In this document: one piece after another, positions 15,621 to 24,496 of the stretch
Position numbering within the stretch: the first letter of the stretch is position 1
Layout: the number at the start of each line of letters is the position of its first letter
Assembly: GCA_023400055.1 (NCBI GenBank)
Contig: JAEXFN010000047.1
Location: forward strand, 62,001-126,000
Direction: 5' to 3'
DNA length: 64,000 nucleotides
Source: Bacillota bacterium
GTDB taxonomy: Bacteria; Bacillota; UBA4882; UBA8346
Notes under the pieces: model-generated
What the model was told of the DNA's origin: nothing
Databases searched by the model: none
What the model saw: the letters and a program-made list of their open reading frames with translations, nothing else
Position numbers and translations under genes: made by a program

Positions 15621-17450
15621 TTGCCGGTAGCCATCCGCCGATTCGTGCAAACGGTCCAGCGCAAGTTCAGCGACTTGAATATCTTTCATAAGTTAATTAT
15701 CGCGTTTATGATCGTTATTGCCCTGCCCACGGCGATCTTGTACTATTTTTCGCTGGCGACGACCCGCGAAATCATCGTCAAACAAGTTTGCGGCGATACC
15801 CTTAACTCTATCGAGTTGGTTGCCAACAGCGTCAATTATGAGTTGAAAAAGATGATCTCGGTGGCCCTGTATGTAAACCAGGATCAGAATATCAAGGAAA
15901 TCATCAACCAAAAACCGCCGCAACCGGCCAACGTAAAAATGCGCAATCTTTACCAGCTGGAGCGGATCAATAAATTAAGCAGCATTCTGGAGAATATCGC
16001 CTTCACCACTATGGGCACCCGGTGTTACATGACCATCTTGACCCAGGACGGCGAGAAGTTTACCAATTGGCCGTTGGATGCGGTGAGTGAGGAGGACTAT
16101 TTCAGGAGTTATTCCTTGGCGGACTTCGCCAAAAAAGACCACCGGCTGCTCTGGAAGAGCCTCGAAAAAAACTATGTCCAGAGCGCCGCGCAGTTTGAAC
16201 CGTACGTGCTGACCCTGGCGACGGCGATTACCGATAACTGGTGGCGCAGACAATATGGCCTATTTTTGATCAGCGTACCCGAAACCGAGTTCAATAAGCT
16301 GATCGCGCCGATCGATCCCGAGCAGCAGCGGATGATCCTGGATGAAACCGGCCGGATTATCTCATCGTCCAATCCGAAATGGCTTGATAAACCGTTTAAG
16401 CAGATCTATCGCACCGATTTCCCGGATGAAGCCAAAGGCTACTTTGTCTTTGCCGGGAATCATCGCGCCAAGTACATCATCACGTATGCCACGCTCGATA
16501 ACATGAACTGGCGGGTGGTGAATATCCGCCCCTATTCCTCGCTGACCATGGCGCTCGGCAAGGTCACCGGGCGATTGTTGTTGACAAACCTGGTTTGCCT
16601 GGCGATCTTCTTTGGAATCGCCAGTCTGATTGCCCGGAGCATCTCGGCGCCGCTGAAGCGGCTGACTCAGCGGATGTTGCATTTCGATCTCAATGAAGCG
16701 CCCGGCGCGTCGTTCCCGGAACGCCACGACGAGGTCGGGATCCTTGAGCGCAGCTTTCAGGTGATGAAAGGCGATATTCAGGTCCTGATTCAGGAGAACC
16801 GGGCCAAGGAACGCAAGAAAAAGGATGCGGAACTAAAAGCTTTGCAGGCCCAGATCCGGCCCCATTTCTTATTTAACACGCTCAACGCGGTCCGTTGGGC
16901 CGCCCTGAACAATAATCCTCAAAAAGCGGCGACGATGGTGTTGCTTCTGACCAAGCTGCTCAAAATGACCCTGGTGAAAGGCGACGAATTGATCCCATTG
17001 GCGCAGGAGATCGAGAATCTGCACAGTTATGCGCAGATCTTCCGTTTGCGTCACGCGACCCAATTTGAGCTGATCTGTGATCTCGACGAGGAAATCCTGC
17101 AATATAAGGTCCCCCGGCTGCTCTTGCAGCCCTTAGTCGAAAACGCGATCATTCATGGTTTTGAAAACCTGAAGACCGGCGGCAAGATCACGATCACCAG
17201 CGTCAAAAGGGAGCAGCAAATTTTTCTCTATATCCGAGACAATGGGAAGGGCTTCGTCGCGGACGCGTTGCCCGAGGAATCGAAGTTGAGCGACCTAAAG
17301 TTCTCGGGGATGGGCATCAAGAATGTCGCGGAACGGATCAAGCTTTATTACGGCGAAGAATACGGATTGAACGTTGCCAGCGAGGCCGGCAAGGGAACCA
17401 CGATCGAAGTCGTGCTCCCCCGCCCGGCGATGGAGAGTGATAAGGGATGA
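15621..17450 (+). CDS. YesM-family sensor histidine kinase
   Basis: A 609-residue membrane kinase: TM1 about 24-44, an extracytoplasmic sensor region to ~315, TM2 about 318-338, HAMP (ISAPLKRLTQRM), then the His_kinase domain with phospho-acceptor His415 in IRPHFLFNTLNAVRW, and HATPase with PLVENAIIHGF and GMGIKNVAERI. This is the LytS/YesM class that pairs with AraC-type regulators and commonly senses sugars or binding proteins. TTG start at 15621, preceded by GAAAGAAGG; stop overlaps the regulator start (ATGA). Divergent from the glycan operon, which is its likely target. Confidence 0.92.
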   Translation: MPVAIRRFVQTVQRKFSDLNIFHKLIIAFMIVIALPTAILYYFSLATTREIIVKQVCGDTLNSIELVANSVNYELKKMISVALYVNQDQNIKEIINQKPPQPANVKMRNLYQLERINKLSSILENIAFTTMGTRCYMTILTQDGEKFTNWPLDAVSEEDYFRSYSLADFAKKDHRLLWKSLEKNYVQSAAQFEPYVLTLATAITDNWWRRQYGLFLISVPETEFNKLIAPIDPEQQRMILDETGRIISSSNPKWLDKPFKQIYRTDFPDEAKGYFVFAGNHRAKYIITYATLDNMNWRVVNIRPYSSLTMALGKVTGRLLLTNLVCLAIFFGIASLIARSISAPLKRLTQRMLHFDLNEAPGASFPERHDEVGILERSFQVMKGDIQVLIQENRAKERKKKDAELKALQAQIRPHFLFNTLNAVRWAALNNNPQKAATMVLLLTKLLKMTLVKGDELIPLAQEIENLHSYAQIFRLRHATQFELICDLDEEILQYKVPRLLLQPLVENAIIHGFENLKTGGKITITSVKREQQIFLYIRDNGKGFVADALPEESKLSDLKFSGMGIKNVAERIKLYYGEEYGLNVASEAGKGTTIEVVLPRPAMESDKG

Positions 17451-19006
17451 TCAGAACCGTCATTGCGGACGATGATATCGAAATGCTGCAGGGTTTGGAG
17501 CACATTATTCCCTGGGAGGAATATGGTTTCACCATCGTCGGCAAGGCCGACAATGGCACCGATGCCTTGAAAGTGGTCCAAGAAACCGTTCCCGATCTTT
17601 TGATCACCGATATTACCATGCCGGGCCTGGATGGTTTGGAACTGATCCGGGAGTCCAAAAAATCGATCAATCCCGAACTCAAATCGGTCCTGTTAACCTG
17701 CCATGAGGACTTTCACTTTGCCAAGGCAGCGATCGAGCTGTCCAGCGAGGATTATTTGGTAAAGTACACCCTGACCGAGGAGGAATTGATCCGGACGCTC
17801 TTGAAGATCAAGGCCAAGTATCAAACGGAACAGCAACAGAAGGCCGGCCGCGACCTGAACCTCAATAAGCTGCTCGTCCGCGATAATTTCTTTATGAATA
17901 TCATCAAAAAGACCTTGACCGACCCCGATGAGATCGTCCGAACTGCTGCGCTGCTGAAAATCAACCTGCCCGCCGGGCCATTCCGTACCGTCGGCCTGTT
18001 CGTCGATAACCAGAGCCCCGACAGTCTCCTGCCGGAACTCGGCGCCCAGATCACCGACAGTATCGCGGCAGTGCTCCAAAATCAGCCGCAGGGGACCTAC
18101 TTCCAATTCGCCGCGAACGCCTGGATGATTCTTTCGTGGAGCGCCGCCGATCCGCTGAGCCGTAAATCAAAAGACCTGGCGCTCATTAAAGCCATTCAGC
18201 AGTCGGTGCTTAACGATCTCCAGACCAACCTCTCCGCGACCTATGTCCCGGAGTGTCCGGCCATCACCGAGCTGGGCCAGCCGGTTCAAGAGGCTGACGC
18301 CTTGCGGGAAAGCTATTTTTACCTGGAGCCGGGAGCCTTTGTCTGCGCTAAGCAGGTCTTCGCCAGCGGCCAGCCGGGCGATCTCTACAAGCAATATGCG
18401 GCGCCGCTGAAGGCGGCTTTGGAAACCGGTCAGGCTCAGAAATTGCTCGACGTAATCCGGCAACTGACCCAGACGCTCCAAGACGCCAAGTATGCTCCGA
18501 GCAGCGTCAAGTCGCTCTTTCACCGCGTATTGGTCGATATTGAGGCTGTGGCCGGCCGCTATGGAATCACCTTCGAAGACTTCAAGCTGACCGGGGACAG
18601 GTTCAGTCAATATCAGGCGGCTTTGTTGGCGATCGTCCGTTTCTTCCCGGAAAAACTGGACGAAGCCCGCGGCAATTCGCGACGGCCGGAGATTCACCGG
18701 GTGATCGCTTATATCGACGGGCATCTGGGCGAGAACATCCGTTGCGAGAAAATGGCCAAGCTGGTGAACATGAACAGCAGCTACTTCAGCCGGCTGTTCA
18801 AAACGGAAATGGGCGTGAGCTTCTCGGATTATTTGATCAACCGGCGGATGGAAGTGGCTTCCGTCCTGCTGTCCAGCTCCGATTATTCCATCGACGAGAT
18901 TGCCAAAAGCGTGGGCATTGAAAACCCCAGCTATTTTTACCGGGTTTATAAAAAAACCACCGGCAAGACGCCGGGGAAAGTGCGCAATCCGATAAATATA
19001 GGATAA
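17447..19006 (+). CDS. YesN-family response regulator with AraC-type HTH
   Basis: A 519-residue regulator: N-terminal receiver (MIRTVIADDD; phospho-acceptor Asp55 in ITDITMPGLDG), long middle linker, and a C-terminal AraC double HTH (MAKLVNMNSSYFSRLFKTEM and IDEIAKSVGIENPSYFYRVY). Translation is coupled to the kinase by the ATGA overlap. It most likely activates the divergent ABC/GH42 operon. No clear terminator follows; array 3 begins 134 bp beyond its stop. Confidence 0.92.
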   Translation: MIRTVIADDDIEMLQGLEHIIPWEEYGFTIVGKADNGTDALKVVQETVPDLLITDITMPGLDGLELIRESKKSINPELKSVLLTCHEDFHFAKAAIELSSEDYLVKYTLTEEELIRTLLKIKAKYQTEQQQKAGRDLNLNKLLVRDNFFMNIIKKTLTDPDEIVRTAALLKINLPAGPFRTVGLFVDNQSPDSLLPELGAQITDSIAAVLQNQPQGTYFQFAANAWMILSWSAADPLSRKSKDLALIKAIQQSVLNDLQTNLSATYVPECPAITELGQPVQEADALRESYFYLEPGAFVCAKQVFASGQPGDLYKQYAAPLKAALETGQAQKLLDVIRQLTQTLQDAKYAPSSVKSLFHRVLVDIEAVAGRYGITFEDFKLTGDRFSQYQAALLAIVRFFPEKLDEARGNSRRPEIHRVIAYIDGHLGENIRCEKMAKLVNMNSSYFSRLFKTEMGVSFSDYLINRRMEVASVLLSSSDYSIDEIAKSVGIENPSYFYRVYKKTTGKTPGKVRNPINIG

Positions 19007-19140
19007 CTATATCTCAACTAAGTTTGCATTCGGCTTTACTGGCTTAATAATACCTGCAGTTCGTCGGTATTTGGCTCCATTTCTATTAACAAGTTTTGGA
19101 CGTCGGCCTTGATGCTGTGATGTCGTAAGCCAAGAAATCT

Positions 19141-19203
19141 CTCTCAGTCACTCAACAAGCTCTTTCAGTCACTCAGCAAGCTCTCTCAATCGCGGGCCAG
19201 AAA
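19141..19203. repeat. Array 3: three 21-bp units
   Basis: Units begin at 19141, 19162 and 19183. The first two share CTSTCAGTCACTCARCAAGCT-like sequence almost exactly; the third is degenerate. The core TCAGTCACTCAACAAGCT matches TCAGTAACTGAAAAAGCT of array 2, so both derive from the same family. Located between the YesN-like gene and the SLH gene. Confidence 0.75.
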
Positions 19204-19401
19204 GCGGACGCGCTCCGGTTCGCTTCCGGAATTTCTCGCCTCATTCCGGGCAAGCCGGCGATTGGCCGCCTACCGTAACCCTCCCAATCCCATCCAGCCT
19301 CGCCAATAACCTACCAGCAACTTCCGCCCGGTTGACGCGTTGAAACAGGTAATCGCGGACCGGGATCGAAAGGCATACCGGAATGATGATCCAGTCTTGC
19401 C

Positions 19402-19424
19402 ACTGATTCCTTGCAGGAATCAGT
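19402..19424. other. Perfect 10-bp hairpin in the SLH upstream region
   Basis: ACTGATTCCT and AGGAATCAGT are separated by TGC. No T run follows on either strand. It may be an RNA structure or protein site; no assignment. An open frame on the minus strand over this area (19241-19498) has no ribosome binding site and is not supported. Confidence 0.45.
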
Positions 19425-19529
19425 CTCGGAAACGCGAATGATGTTTTATTAAAAGTTTTATGTAAAGTAATCCGATTCTTCTTCCCGCTTTCCGACAAAA
19501 AACTTTACCAGTCTCACGGTTTCAAGCAT

Positions 19530-19605
19530 GGCCCTATTTTTATCGTCGCAGCAACGCTCCTTAAACATCATAATGAACCTGCTGAAATAGGGCCCTTTAT
19601 TTTTG
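19530..19605 (+). promoter_or_regulatory. Structured leader / possible attenuator before the SLH gene
   Basis: GGCCCTATTT (19530-19539) pairs with AAATAGGGCC (19585-19594). Inside, CAGCA (near 19549) pairs with TGCTG (19580-19584), making a long bulged stem. It is followed by CTTTATTTTTG, so it can act as a terminator about 25 bases before the SLH ribosome binding site. No known riboswitch consensus was recognised. Confidence 0.5.
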
Positions 19606-19630
19606 TAGATTTTAGAAAGGAGCAACCAAT

Positions 19631-20857
19631 TTGTTCATTGTCAAAAAGAATTTCTACCTGATGTTGCTGGGCATCCTGGCCTTGACCGTGTTGTTCAGCG
19701 TGGAAGTCCAGGCGGCGCCGAGCTTCCCCGATATTCAGGGCAACTGGGCCCAAAAAGAACTGCAGGCGCTCACCGACCAAGGAGTGATCAACGGTTATCC
19801 CGACGGCACCTTCAAACCCGATCAGACGATCGACCGGGCGGAGTTCGCCAAGCTTACGGCCAAGCTTTTCAAGTATCAGCCGGCCGCTTCGGTCAAGTTT
19901 CCGGACGCCAATGCTTCCTGGGCCAACTCCTATATTACTGGCGTAGCCGCTCAGAAAGTCATGAACGCTTTCGCGGACGGCAACTTTAAGCCGGAAGATC
20001 CGATCAACCGGGGCCAGTTGGTGGTATTTCTCACCCGGATCCTGCATATCGTGACGCCGGAAGAAAAATACACCGATCCCTGGCCGGCCAATTTCACCGA
20101 TATCTCCGAGAAAGATTCGGATTTCCACTATGTGGAGGTCACTTATAAACTCGGACTTCTGCCGGCCAGTTATAAAACGGAATTTCACTCCCGGCAAGGA
20201 GTGACCCGGGCCGAAGCGGCCTGGGCGTTGAACGCGCTCAACAATCTTTCGGTTAAGAAAGGCAAGATCACGACCGTCGATGCGGGCAGCGGCCTCGTCA
20301 ATATCCAAAACAAGCAAAACGGCGATCCGCTTTTAGCGCTGGTAAATCCGGATACGGTCATGCTCCGGAACAATACCACGGCCGCCATCGACGCCTTGAT
20401 CCCCGGCGATGAAATCACCGTAATTTCATCCCCTTCCGGCGACGTCAAATACGTGAAAGCCTTTGGCAAGGTTACCAAGACCGATCTGCTCTCGCGGGTC
20501 AGTTCGATTACCAAGGGCCGGCTCTCGCCGGATCAGATCAATGCGATCGCTTCCGGCGACTGGCAGACGGTGAAAGACAGCATCAAGGGCGATGTCTACA
20601 ACCGGATGATTAATATGGGATTGACCGCCGGCGAGGCGGAAAGCATCATCGACCGGGACTGGAACTATCTCGATACCCTGAGCAAAAGCCGCCTGGCCCA
20701 AGCATTGTCGACCCAGTTCGGCATCTCCCAAGATTTCAGCCAGGCCTTGCTGGACCGCGACCTGCAGAAGATTCAGCAGTTCGGCAAAGTCGAGCTGGCC
20801 ACTGCCGCGCTCAGCAGGCTGTTAGGCGCCAAACCGGGTACCGACAACGGCTATTGA
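19631..20857 (+). CDS. S-layer homology (SLH) domain protein
   Basis: A 408-residue exported protein. Signal peptide about 1-29 (cleavage near VQA-AP). Three SLH repeats follow: FPDIQGNWAQKEL..GYPDGTFKPDQ..RAEF (about 32-85), FPDANASWANSYI..FADGNFKPEDPINR (about 92-145) and a more divergent third (FTDISEKDSDFHYVEV.., about 157-207). SLH triads bind pyruvylated or polyamine-linked cell wall polymers. After them comes a small beta domain (KGKITTVDAGSGLVNIQN, DEITVIS) and a helical tail without known motifs. TTG start at 19631, preceded by AAAGGAG. Role: surface anchoring, exact function unknown. Confidence 0.88.
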   Translation: MFIVKKNFYLMLLGILALTVLFSVEVQAAPSFPDIQGNWAQKELQALTDQGVINGYPDGTFKPDQTIDRAEFAKLTAKLFKYQPAASVKFPDANASWANSYITGVAAQKVMNAFADGNFKPEDPINRGQLVVFLTRILHIVTPEEKYTDPWPANFTDISEKDSDFHYVEVTYKLGLLPASYKTEFHSRQGVTRAEAAWALNALNNLSVKKGKITTVDAGSGLVNIQNKQNGDPLLALVNPDTVMLRNNTTAAIDALIPGDEITVISSPSGDVKYVKAFGKVTKTDLLSRVSSITKGRLSPDQINAIASGDWQTVKDSIKGDVYNRMINMGLTAGEAESIIDRDWNYLDTLSKSRLAQALSTQFGISQDFSQALLDRDLQKIQQFGKVELATAALSRLLGAKPGTDNGY

Positions 20858-20872
20858 TGGCCTATGGTCGGG

Positions 20873-20911
20873 AATGCGAAAACCCTCATCGATGATGAGG
20901 GTTTTCGCATT
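20873..20911. terminator. Bidirectional terminator between SLH gene and cheD
   Basis: A perfect 18-bp stem (20873-20890 with 20894-20911, 3-base loop) with AAAA and TTTT inside the arms serves the two convergent genes. Confidence 0.9.
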
Positions 20912-20952
20912 CGAACGCCATAGAGGCGAGCCGGCGGAAAGCGGCGACCGGT

Positions 20953-21477
20953 TTAATTCGGCAAAACGGTTCGCTCCTCCGGGTTGCTTTCCGAGCCGGA
21001 CTGGACCGGATATAACGGTTGTTGATGGACTTTGACTTTGCCGTCGTTAATCGCGGCGGCGATCGTTCGACTGAAACGGCCGCCGATTTGGCTGGCGTCA
21101 TAGGACAGCCGGTAACCGCGCAGGATCGCTTCAATCGTTTCGATGTTGCGCGTCCCGATCTGAAAGGCATCCCCGCCCCAAACCGTAGCCGCGCCGCCAT
21201 ACAGCCGGATGTTCAGTTCCCAACCGCGGCAGTGATAATGTTTTAAAAATTTTTCCACCAAAACGGGCACCGCCGTATCGGCAAAATATCCGGGCGATTC
21301 CAGGCTCTTCATTGGGTTGATCGACGAGTCCGGCAAGGCGATGTGCGCCATTCCCAATACTTTTCGGCTCGGCGCATAAATGGTCAGGGCAACGCACGAA
21401 CCTAGCGCGAAAGTCATTACCGTGTCTTTCGGATCGTCATCAATCAGAATTTCTCCCACTCCTACAATTCTCAACAA
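20953..21477 (-). CDS. cheD: CheD-like chemoreceptor glutamine deamidase (copy 1)
   Basis: A 174-residue CheD. It deamidates specific Gln residues in MCPs and in many Firmicutes binds CheC. The catalytic Cys is in ALGSCVALTIY and the His in GMAHIALPDS; a Thr-containing segment follows. The usual length is ~160. I place the start at TTG 21477 since AAGGAG lies seven bases before it; the GTG nine bases upstream would overlap the Shine-Dalgarno. It lies 83 bases downstream of cheY on the same strand. A second copy is at 38148. Confidence 0.85.
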   Translation of the reverse strand: MLRIVGVGEILIDDDPKDTVMTFALGSCVALTIYAPSRKVLGMAHIALPDSSINPMKSLESPGYFADTAVPVLVEKFLKHYHCRGWELNIRLYGGAATVWGGDAFQIGTRNIETIEAILRGYRLSYDASQIGGRFSRTIAAAINDGKVKVHQQPLYPVQSGSESNPEERTVLPN

Positions 21478-21560
21478 AGTAGCCACTCCTTAATTGAGCA
21501 GTTTATTGGATGGACTGTTTTTTAAAAGCGTTGTGATAGACTCCGCCCGGAGAAGGAACA

Positions 21561-21917
21561 TCATAACCCCGTCAAAGTATCAACCACGGTTTGGATTTGA
21601 AAGGGTTTCGCGATAAATCCGCGGGCTCCCGAAGCAAAAGCCTCGGCGATGATTTTTTCATGCTCCAAGGCCGAGATGATAACCACCTTACAATCCTTAT
21701 CCAGAGCCTTCAGGGCTTTCAGCGTTTCCAAGCCGTTCATTTCGGGCATCGTAATATCCAGGGTCACCAAATCCGGCTTGAGCTCTTGATACTTTTCAAT
21801 CGCCTCCAAGCCATTGGTGGCTTCGCCCGAAACCTCAAAACCATTGTTCTCTAAGACATTTCGCAGCACATTCCGCATCAAAACCGCATCGTCGACTACC
21901 AAAACCTTCCGCGTCAT
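21561..21917 (-). CDS. cheY: CheY-like single-domain response regulator
   Basis: A 118-residue stand-alone receiver. The acidic pair is in VVDDAVLM, phospho-acceptor Asp in LVTLDITMPEM, the conserved Ser/Thr in VVIISA and Lys in IAKPF. This is a typical Firmicute CheY, the carrier of phosphate from CheA to the flagellar switch. AGGAGG precedes the ATG. Together with cheD it heads the 3' end of the first chemotaxis region. Confidence 0.88.
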   Translation of the reverse strand: MTRKVLVVDDAVLMRNVLRNVLENNGFEVSGEATNGLEAIEKYQELKPDLVTLDITMPEMNGLETLKALKALDKDCKVVIISALEHEKIIAEAFASGARGFIAKPFQIQTVVDTLTGL

Positions 21918-22265
21918 CTGTTTTCCTCCTCATCGCTTCCATATCGTATCCGCTGAAGCCAAACCCCCGCTAAATGAAAACTTTATCTAGAATTTATCTT
22001 TCAAAACCACCAAAGGAGGTTTTGTTAAAACCCACCCAAATCAACTCAACGTTGTTTGAATTGAAATAGAAAAATACCGCAATCATTCAATTCGTGGCAG
22101 TCAAAATCGTATTGCGGCACTGCATGCAAAGTAAAACGCGGGCATTGATTCTTCCGGCTTGGGTTCAAATGTCATGGGACAAGGAATAAAAATTTCCATT
22201 TGTAAATATTCTTTTTGTAAATATTCTTTTGGAAAACAAAAAAATGCAATATTGATAAATTCTGA

Positions 22266-22375
22266 CGTCTTTTACATATTCGACGCTCTGATAGAATCAA
22301 TAATGGGGGATAACCCTACCTTTCATAAAAAAGCGCCCTACTTTTAGGGCGCTTTTCATATCCATCGGACTGGCG
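22266..22375. repeat. Direct repeat copy A (downstream of the NarX-like kinase gene)
   Basis: About 105 bp, roughly three quarters identical to copy B at 24346-24448. Shared blocks are CATATTCGACGC, GGGGATAACCCTAC, CCCTACTTTT and ATCCATC. It contains a terminator for the kinase gene and the dyad-like GGGGATAACCCTA (22304-22318). Confidence 0.8.
22326..22356 (-). terminator. Terminator of the NarX-like kinase gene
   Basis: A perfect 12-bp stem (AAAAGCGCCCTA 22329-22340, complement 22345-22356), with a T run on the minus strand. Bidirectional potential. Confidence 0.88.
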
Positions 22376-22408
22376 GATCACCCCAGCCCGGCATTTCACG
22401 ATAAAAAA

Positions 22409-24004
22409 TCAACAATAATGGCAGCGATCGCGCCTATTTTTCCAGGGAATCAACGCGATTAACCGCGTACCCTTGCCGGTTTCCGATTTCAGTTCCAATC
22501 GGCCACCCAATATTTCAAGGCGCTCCGCCATTCCCAGCAACCCGATTCCCTTGATCTTCCTGCGACTGAGAATCCGTTCCTTGTTGACACCGATTCCATC
22601 GTCCTTGACCATCAGCTTGATTTGTTGATCGTCCTGGCTCAGCTGGACGCGGACGCTGGAAGCCTGCGCATGTTTCACAATGTTGGTCAAGGACTCCTGC
22701 AAAATCCGGTAAAGGCAGAGACAGACCTCCTCCTGGACATTGAACAAATCCGTTCCCAAATAAGAGATTTCCAAGCCGCTTTGTTTCGAAAAATTCCGGC
22801 AAAAATCCTCCAAAATCAAGTTTATGCTATTATCCTTCATAAACGGAGGGCGCAATTGATGCGCTAACGCCCGCAGACTTTCGAGCGTGGTATCGGCCAT
22901 CATGATCGCATCGGCCAATTTTTCTTTCAACAAGGAACATTCTGCCGGGATATCGTTCTTCAACAAAACCAAACAAATTTTTAAAGCGGTCAGCGATTGA
23001 CCGGCCTCATCATGCAGTTCCCGCGACAAACGCTTCCGCTCTTCCTCCTGGGACGCAATAATTTGGGCGTTGAGCCGACGCAACTGTTTCTGGCTGGTTT
23101 TTACTTGCTCATATAATAAGGCATTCGTAATTGCCAAACTGGCCTGATCGGCAAAGCCGCGTAGCAGATTAAAGTCCGATTCCGAATATTCCCGTGAACC
23201 TTGATAATGATATAAATTCAGCGTTCCAAGCAAACGTTCGGTTTTAAACAGCGTGATTAAGGCAATGGAGCATAAATCAGGTTCGTCCCTGGCAATGTCG
23301 GGTAAAATATCCCAAGCCCTGAGTTCTGCGGCGGTCAGGCGCAACTGGTTATTTTTCAACAACCGATCATAAACATCCGGCGGTATTGGACCGAGGTTCC
23401 GTTGCCCTGACGGAAGCCCGTAACTGAAGATTAAGTAGAGTCCTTTCGGTTTTTTTTCAAAGAAAGTGGCGCTGACTTTGGTTTGCATCATCGCTGAAAT
23501 ATCTTCGCACAATAGCTTCAGCAAACCATCCAAGTCAAGCCGGGAGTTGAGGCGCGAAGCGTTCCGCAATAACATTTCCATCCGCCCATTGACTTGCGAA
23601 AGCTCCCGGGCGGTCCGGGTCTTTTCGGTGATGTCCAATCCAATGATGATATACTGGTACCGGCCATTTCCGCTTCGCAACCGAGTGTTATACCATTCAA
23701 TCTCCCGCAATGTCCCGTCCTTGAGGAGCATCGGGATATGATGGCAACTGAAGGAGGATTTTGAATCCAAAACTGCTTTTTGCATGAGATCGCGTTCGGT
23801 GGCGCGGAAAAACATGGTAAACCAGTCGCGCTCGCGAACTTCTGCGAAGGAATAACCGGATAGTTTCTCAATCTGCGGGTTGAAACGGAGGATTTTCCCT
23901 TCTTTATTGATAACAACAATGATAAACTGAGCAATATTGATCAGCGTTTCCGCAAAATCATTTTCTTTTCTCAACTCATCCTCAATCTGTTTTTGGTGAT
24001 TCAT
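22409..24004 (-). CDS. PAS-GAF histidine kinase, NarX/DegS (HisKA_3) class
   Basis: A 531-residue soluble kinase: PAS about 15-125, GAF about 150-295, HisKA_3 with His331 in EERKRLSRELHDEAGQSLTAL-type motif, HATPase 430-520 (ESLTNIVKHAQAS, DDGIGVN, GIGLLGMAERLEIL). No membrane segment. The expected partner is the NarL-type regulator encoded upstream on the same strand (24497-25156), which is separated by a ~490-base gap that includes a terminator. The ribosome binding site is poor: GGAGG lies about 22 bases before the only available ATG. Signal unknown. Confidence 0.9.
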   Translation of the reverse strand: MNHQKQIEDELRKENDFAETLINIAQFIIVVINKEGKILRFNPQIEKLSGYSFAEVRERDWFTMFFRATERDLMQKAVLDSKSSFSCHHIPMLLKDGTLREIEWYNTRLRSGNGRYQYIIIGLDITEKTRTARELSQVNGRMEMLLRNASRLNSRLDLDGLLKLLCEDISAMMQTKVSATFFEKKPKGLYLIFSYGLPSGQRNLGPIPPDVYDRLLKNNQLRLTAAELRAWDILPDIARDEPDLCSIALITLFKTERLLGTLNLYHYQGSREYSESDFNLLRGFADQASLAITNALLYEQVKTSQKQLRRLNAQIIASQEEERKRLSRELHDEAGQSLTALKICLVLLKNDIPAECSLLKEKLADAIMMADTTLESLRALAHQLRPPFMKDNSINLILEDFCRNFSKQSGLEISYLGTDLFNVQEEVCLCLYRILQESLTNIVKHAQASSVRVQLSQDDQQIKLMVKDDGIGVNKERILSRRKIKGIGLLGMAERLEILGGRLELKSETGKGTRLIALIPWKNRRDRCHYC

Positions 24005-24345
24005 ATCAAAATGGACTATAAGTTAGCCTCCGTGATCCATGGTATCAACATAACGCATAACCCAATTATTATATAGTATTTTAAAAATTAAGAAAATAAA
24101 TTGTCTTTCTAAAGGTCCGGAAAAAGTTAAACAAAATGAATCCGCCGCCGATCCCCAAAATTGTAACAATATTGTCATCTTATCGCGCTTTAATAAACAT
24201 TATCATTTTTTCTCAATGAGTATTCGACAATAACCAATCTTTCCCTTTGCTCAAATTATATTAACCGTTGATTTTGGCAATATTTTTGCTGAACAACAAT
24301 TTTTATTATTATCTATTTAAAAAATGATTCTACTATAATTTTAGT

Positions 24346-24448
24346 ACGTCTCTCTCATATTCGACGCCGAAAAAATTTAAATAATAGGGGATAACCCTAC
24401 TTTACAAAAAAAAACACCCTACTTTTGAGAGCGTTTGTTAATCCATCC
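24346..24448. repeat. Direct repeat copy B (between regulator and kinase genes)
   Basis: Partner of copy A. It carries TAGGGGATAACCCTA, an inverted TAGGG-N5-CCCTA, at about 24395-24409, a plausible response-regulator operator. The similarity continues weakly upstream of the shared CGTCT. Confidence 0.8.
24405..24436 (-). terminator. Terminator of the NarL-like regulator gene
   Basis: On the minus-strand RNA, the arms 24428-24436 and 24412-24420 pair over nine bases with two G-U wobbles, followed by a run of nine U. The corresponding hairpin in copy A is perfect. The wobbles make sense only for minus-strand transcription. Confidence 0.65.
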
Positions 24449-24496
24449 GCATCGATTGGGAACATCCGAAGCCATTCTGCAAGGGGAAACGGGATT

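Larger units (their letters stand above)
21918..22408. other. Intergenic region upstream of cheY
   Basis: Holds a perfect tandem duplication of 15 bp (TTGTAAATATTCTTT, 22200-22214 and 22215-22229), repeat copy A (22266-22375) and the terminator of the kinase gene. No gene is supported. Confidence 0.6.
24005..24496. other. AT-rich intergenic region between regulator and kinase genes
   Basis: Contains repeat copy B and otherwise an AT-rich stretch expected to carry the kinase promoter; no unambiguous -35/-10 pair or gene was found. Confidence 0.5.

Noticed and set aside
19241..19498. 85-codon ORF on the minus strand upstream of the SLH gene
   Set aside because: No ribosome binding site, no motif, and it overlaps an inverted repeat; better read as intergenic.
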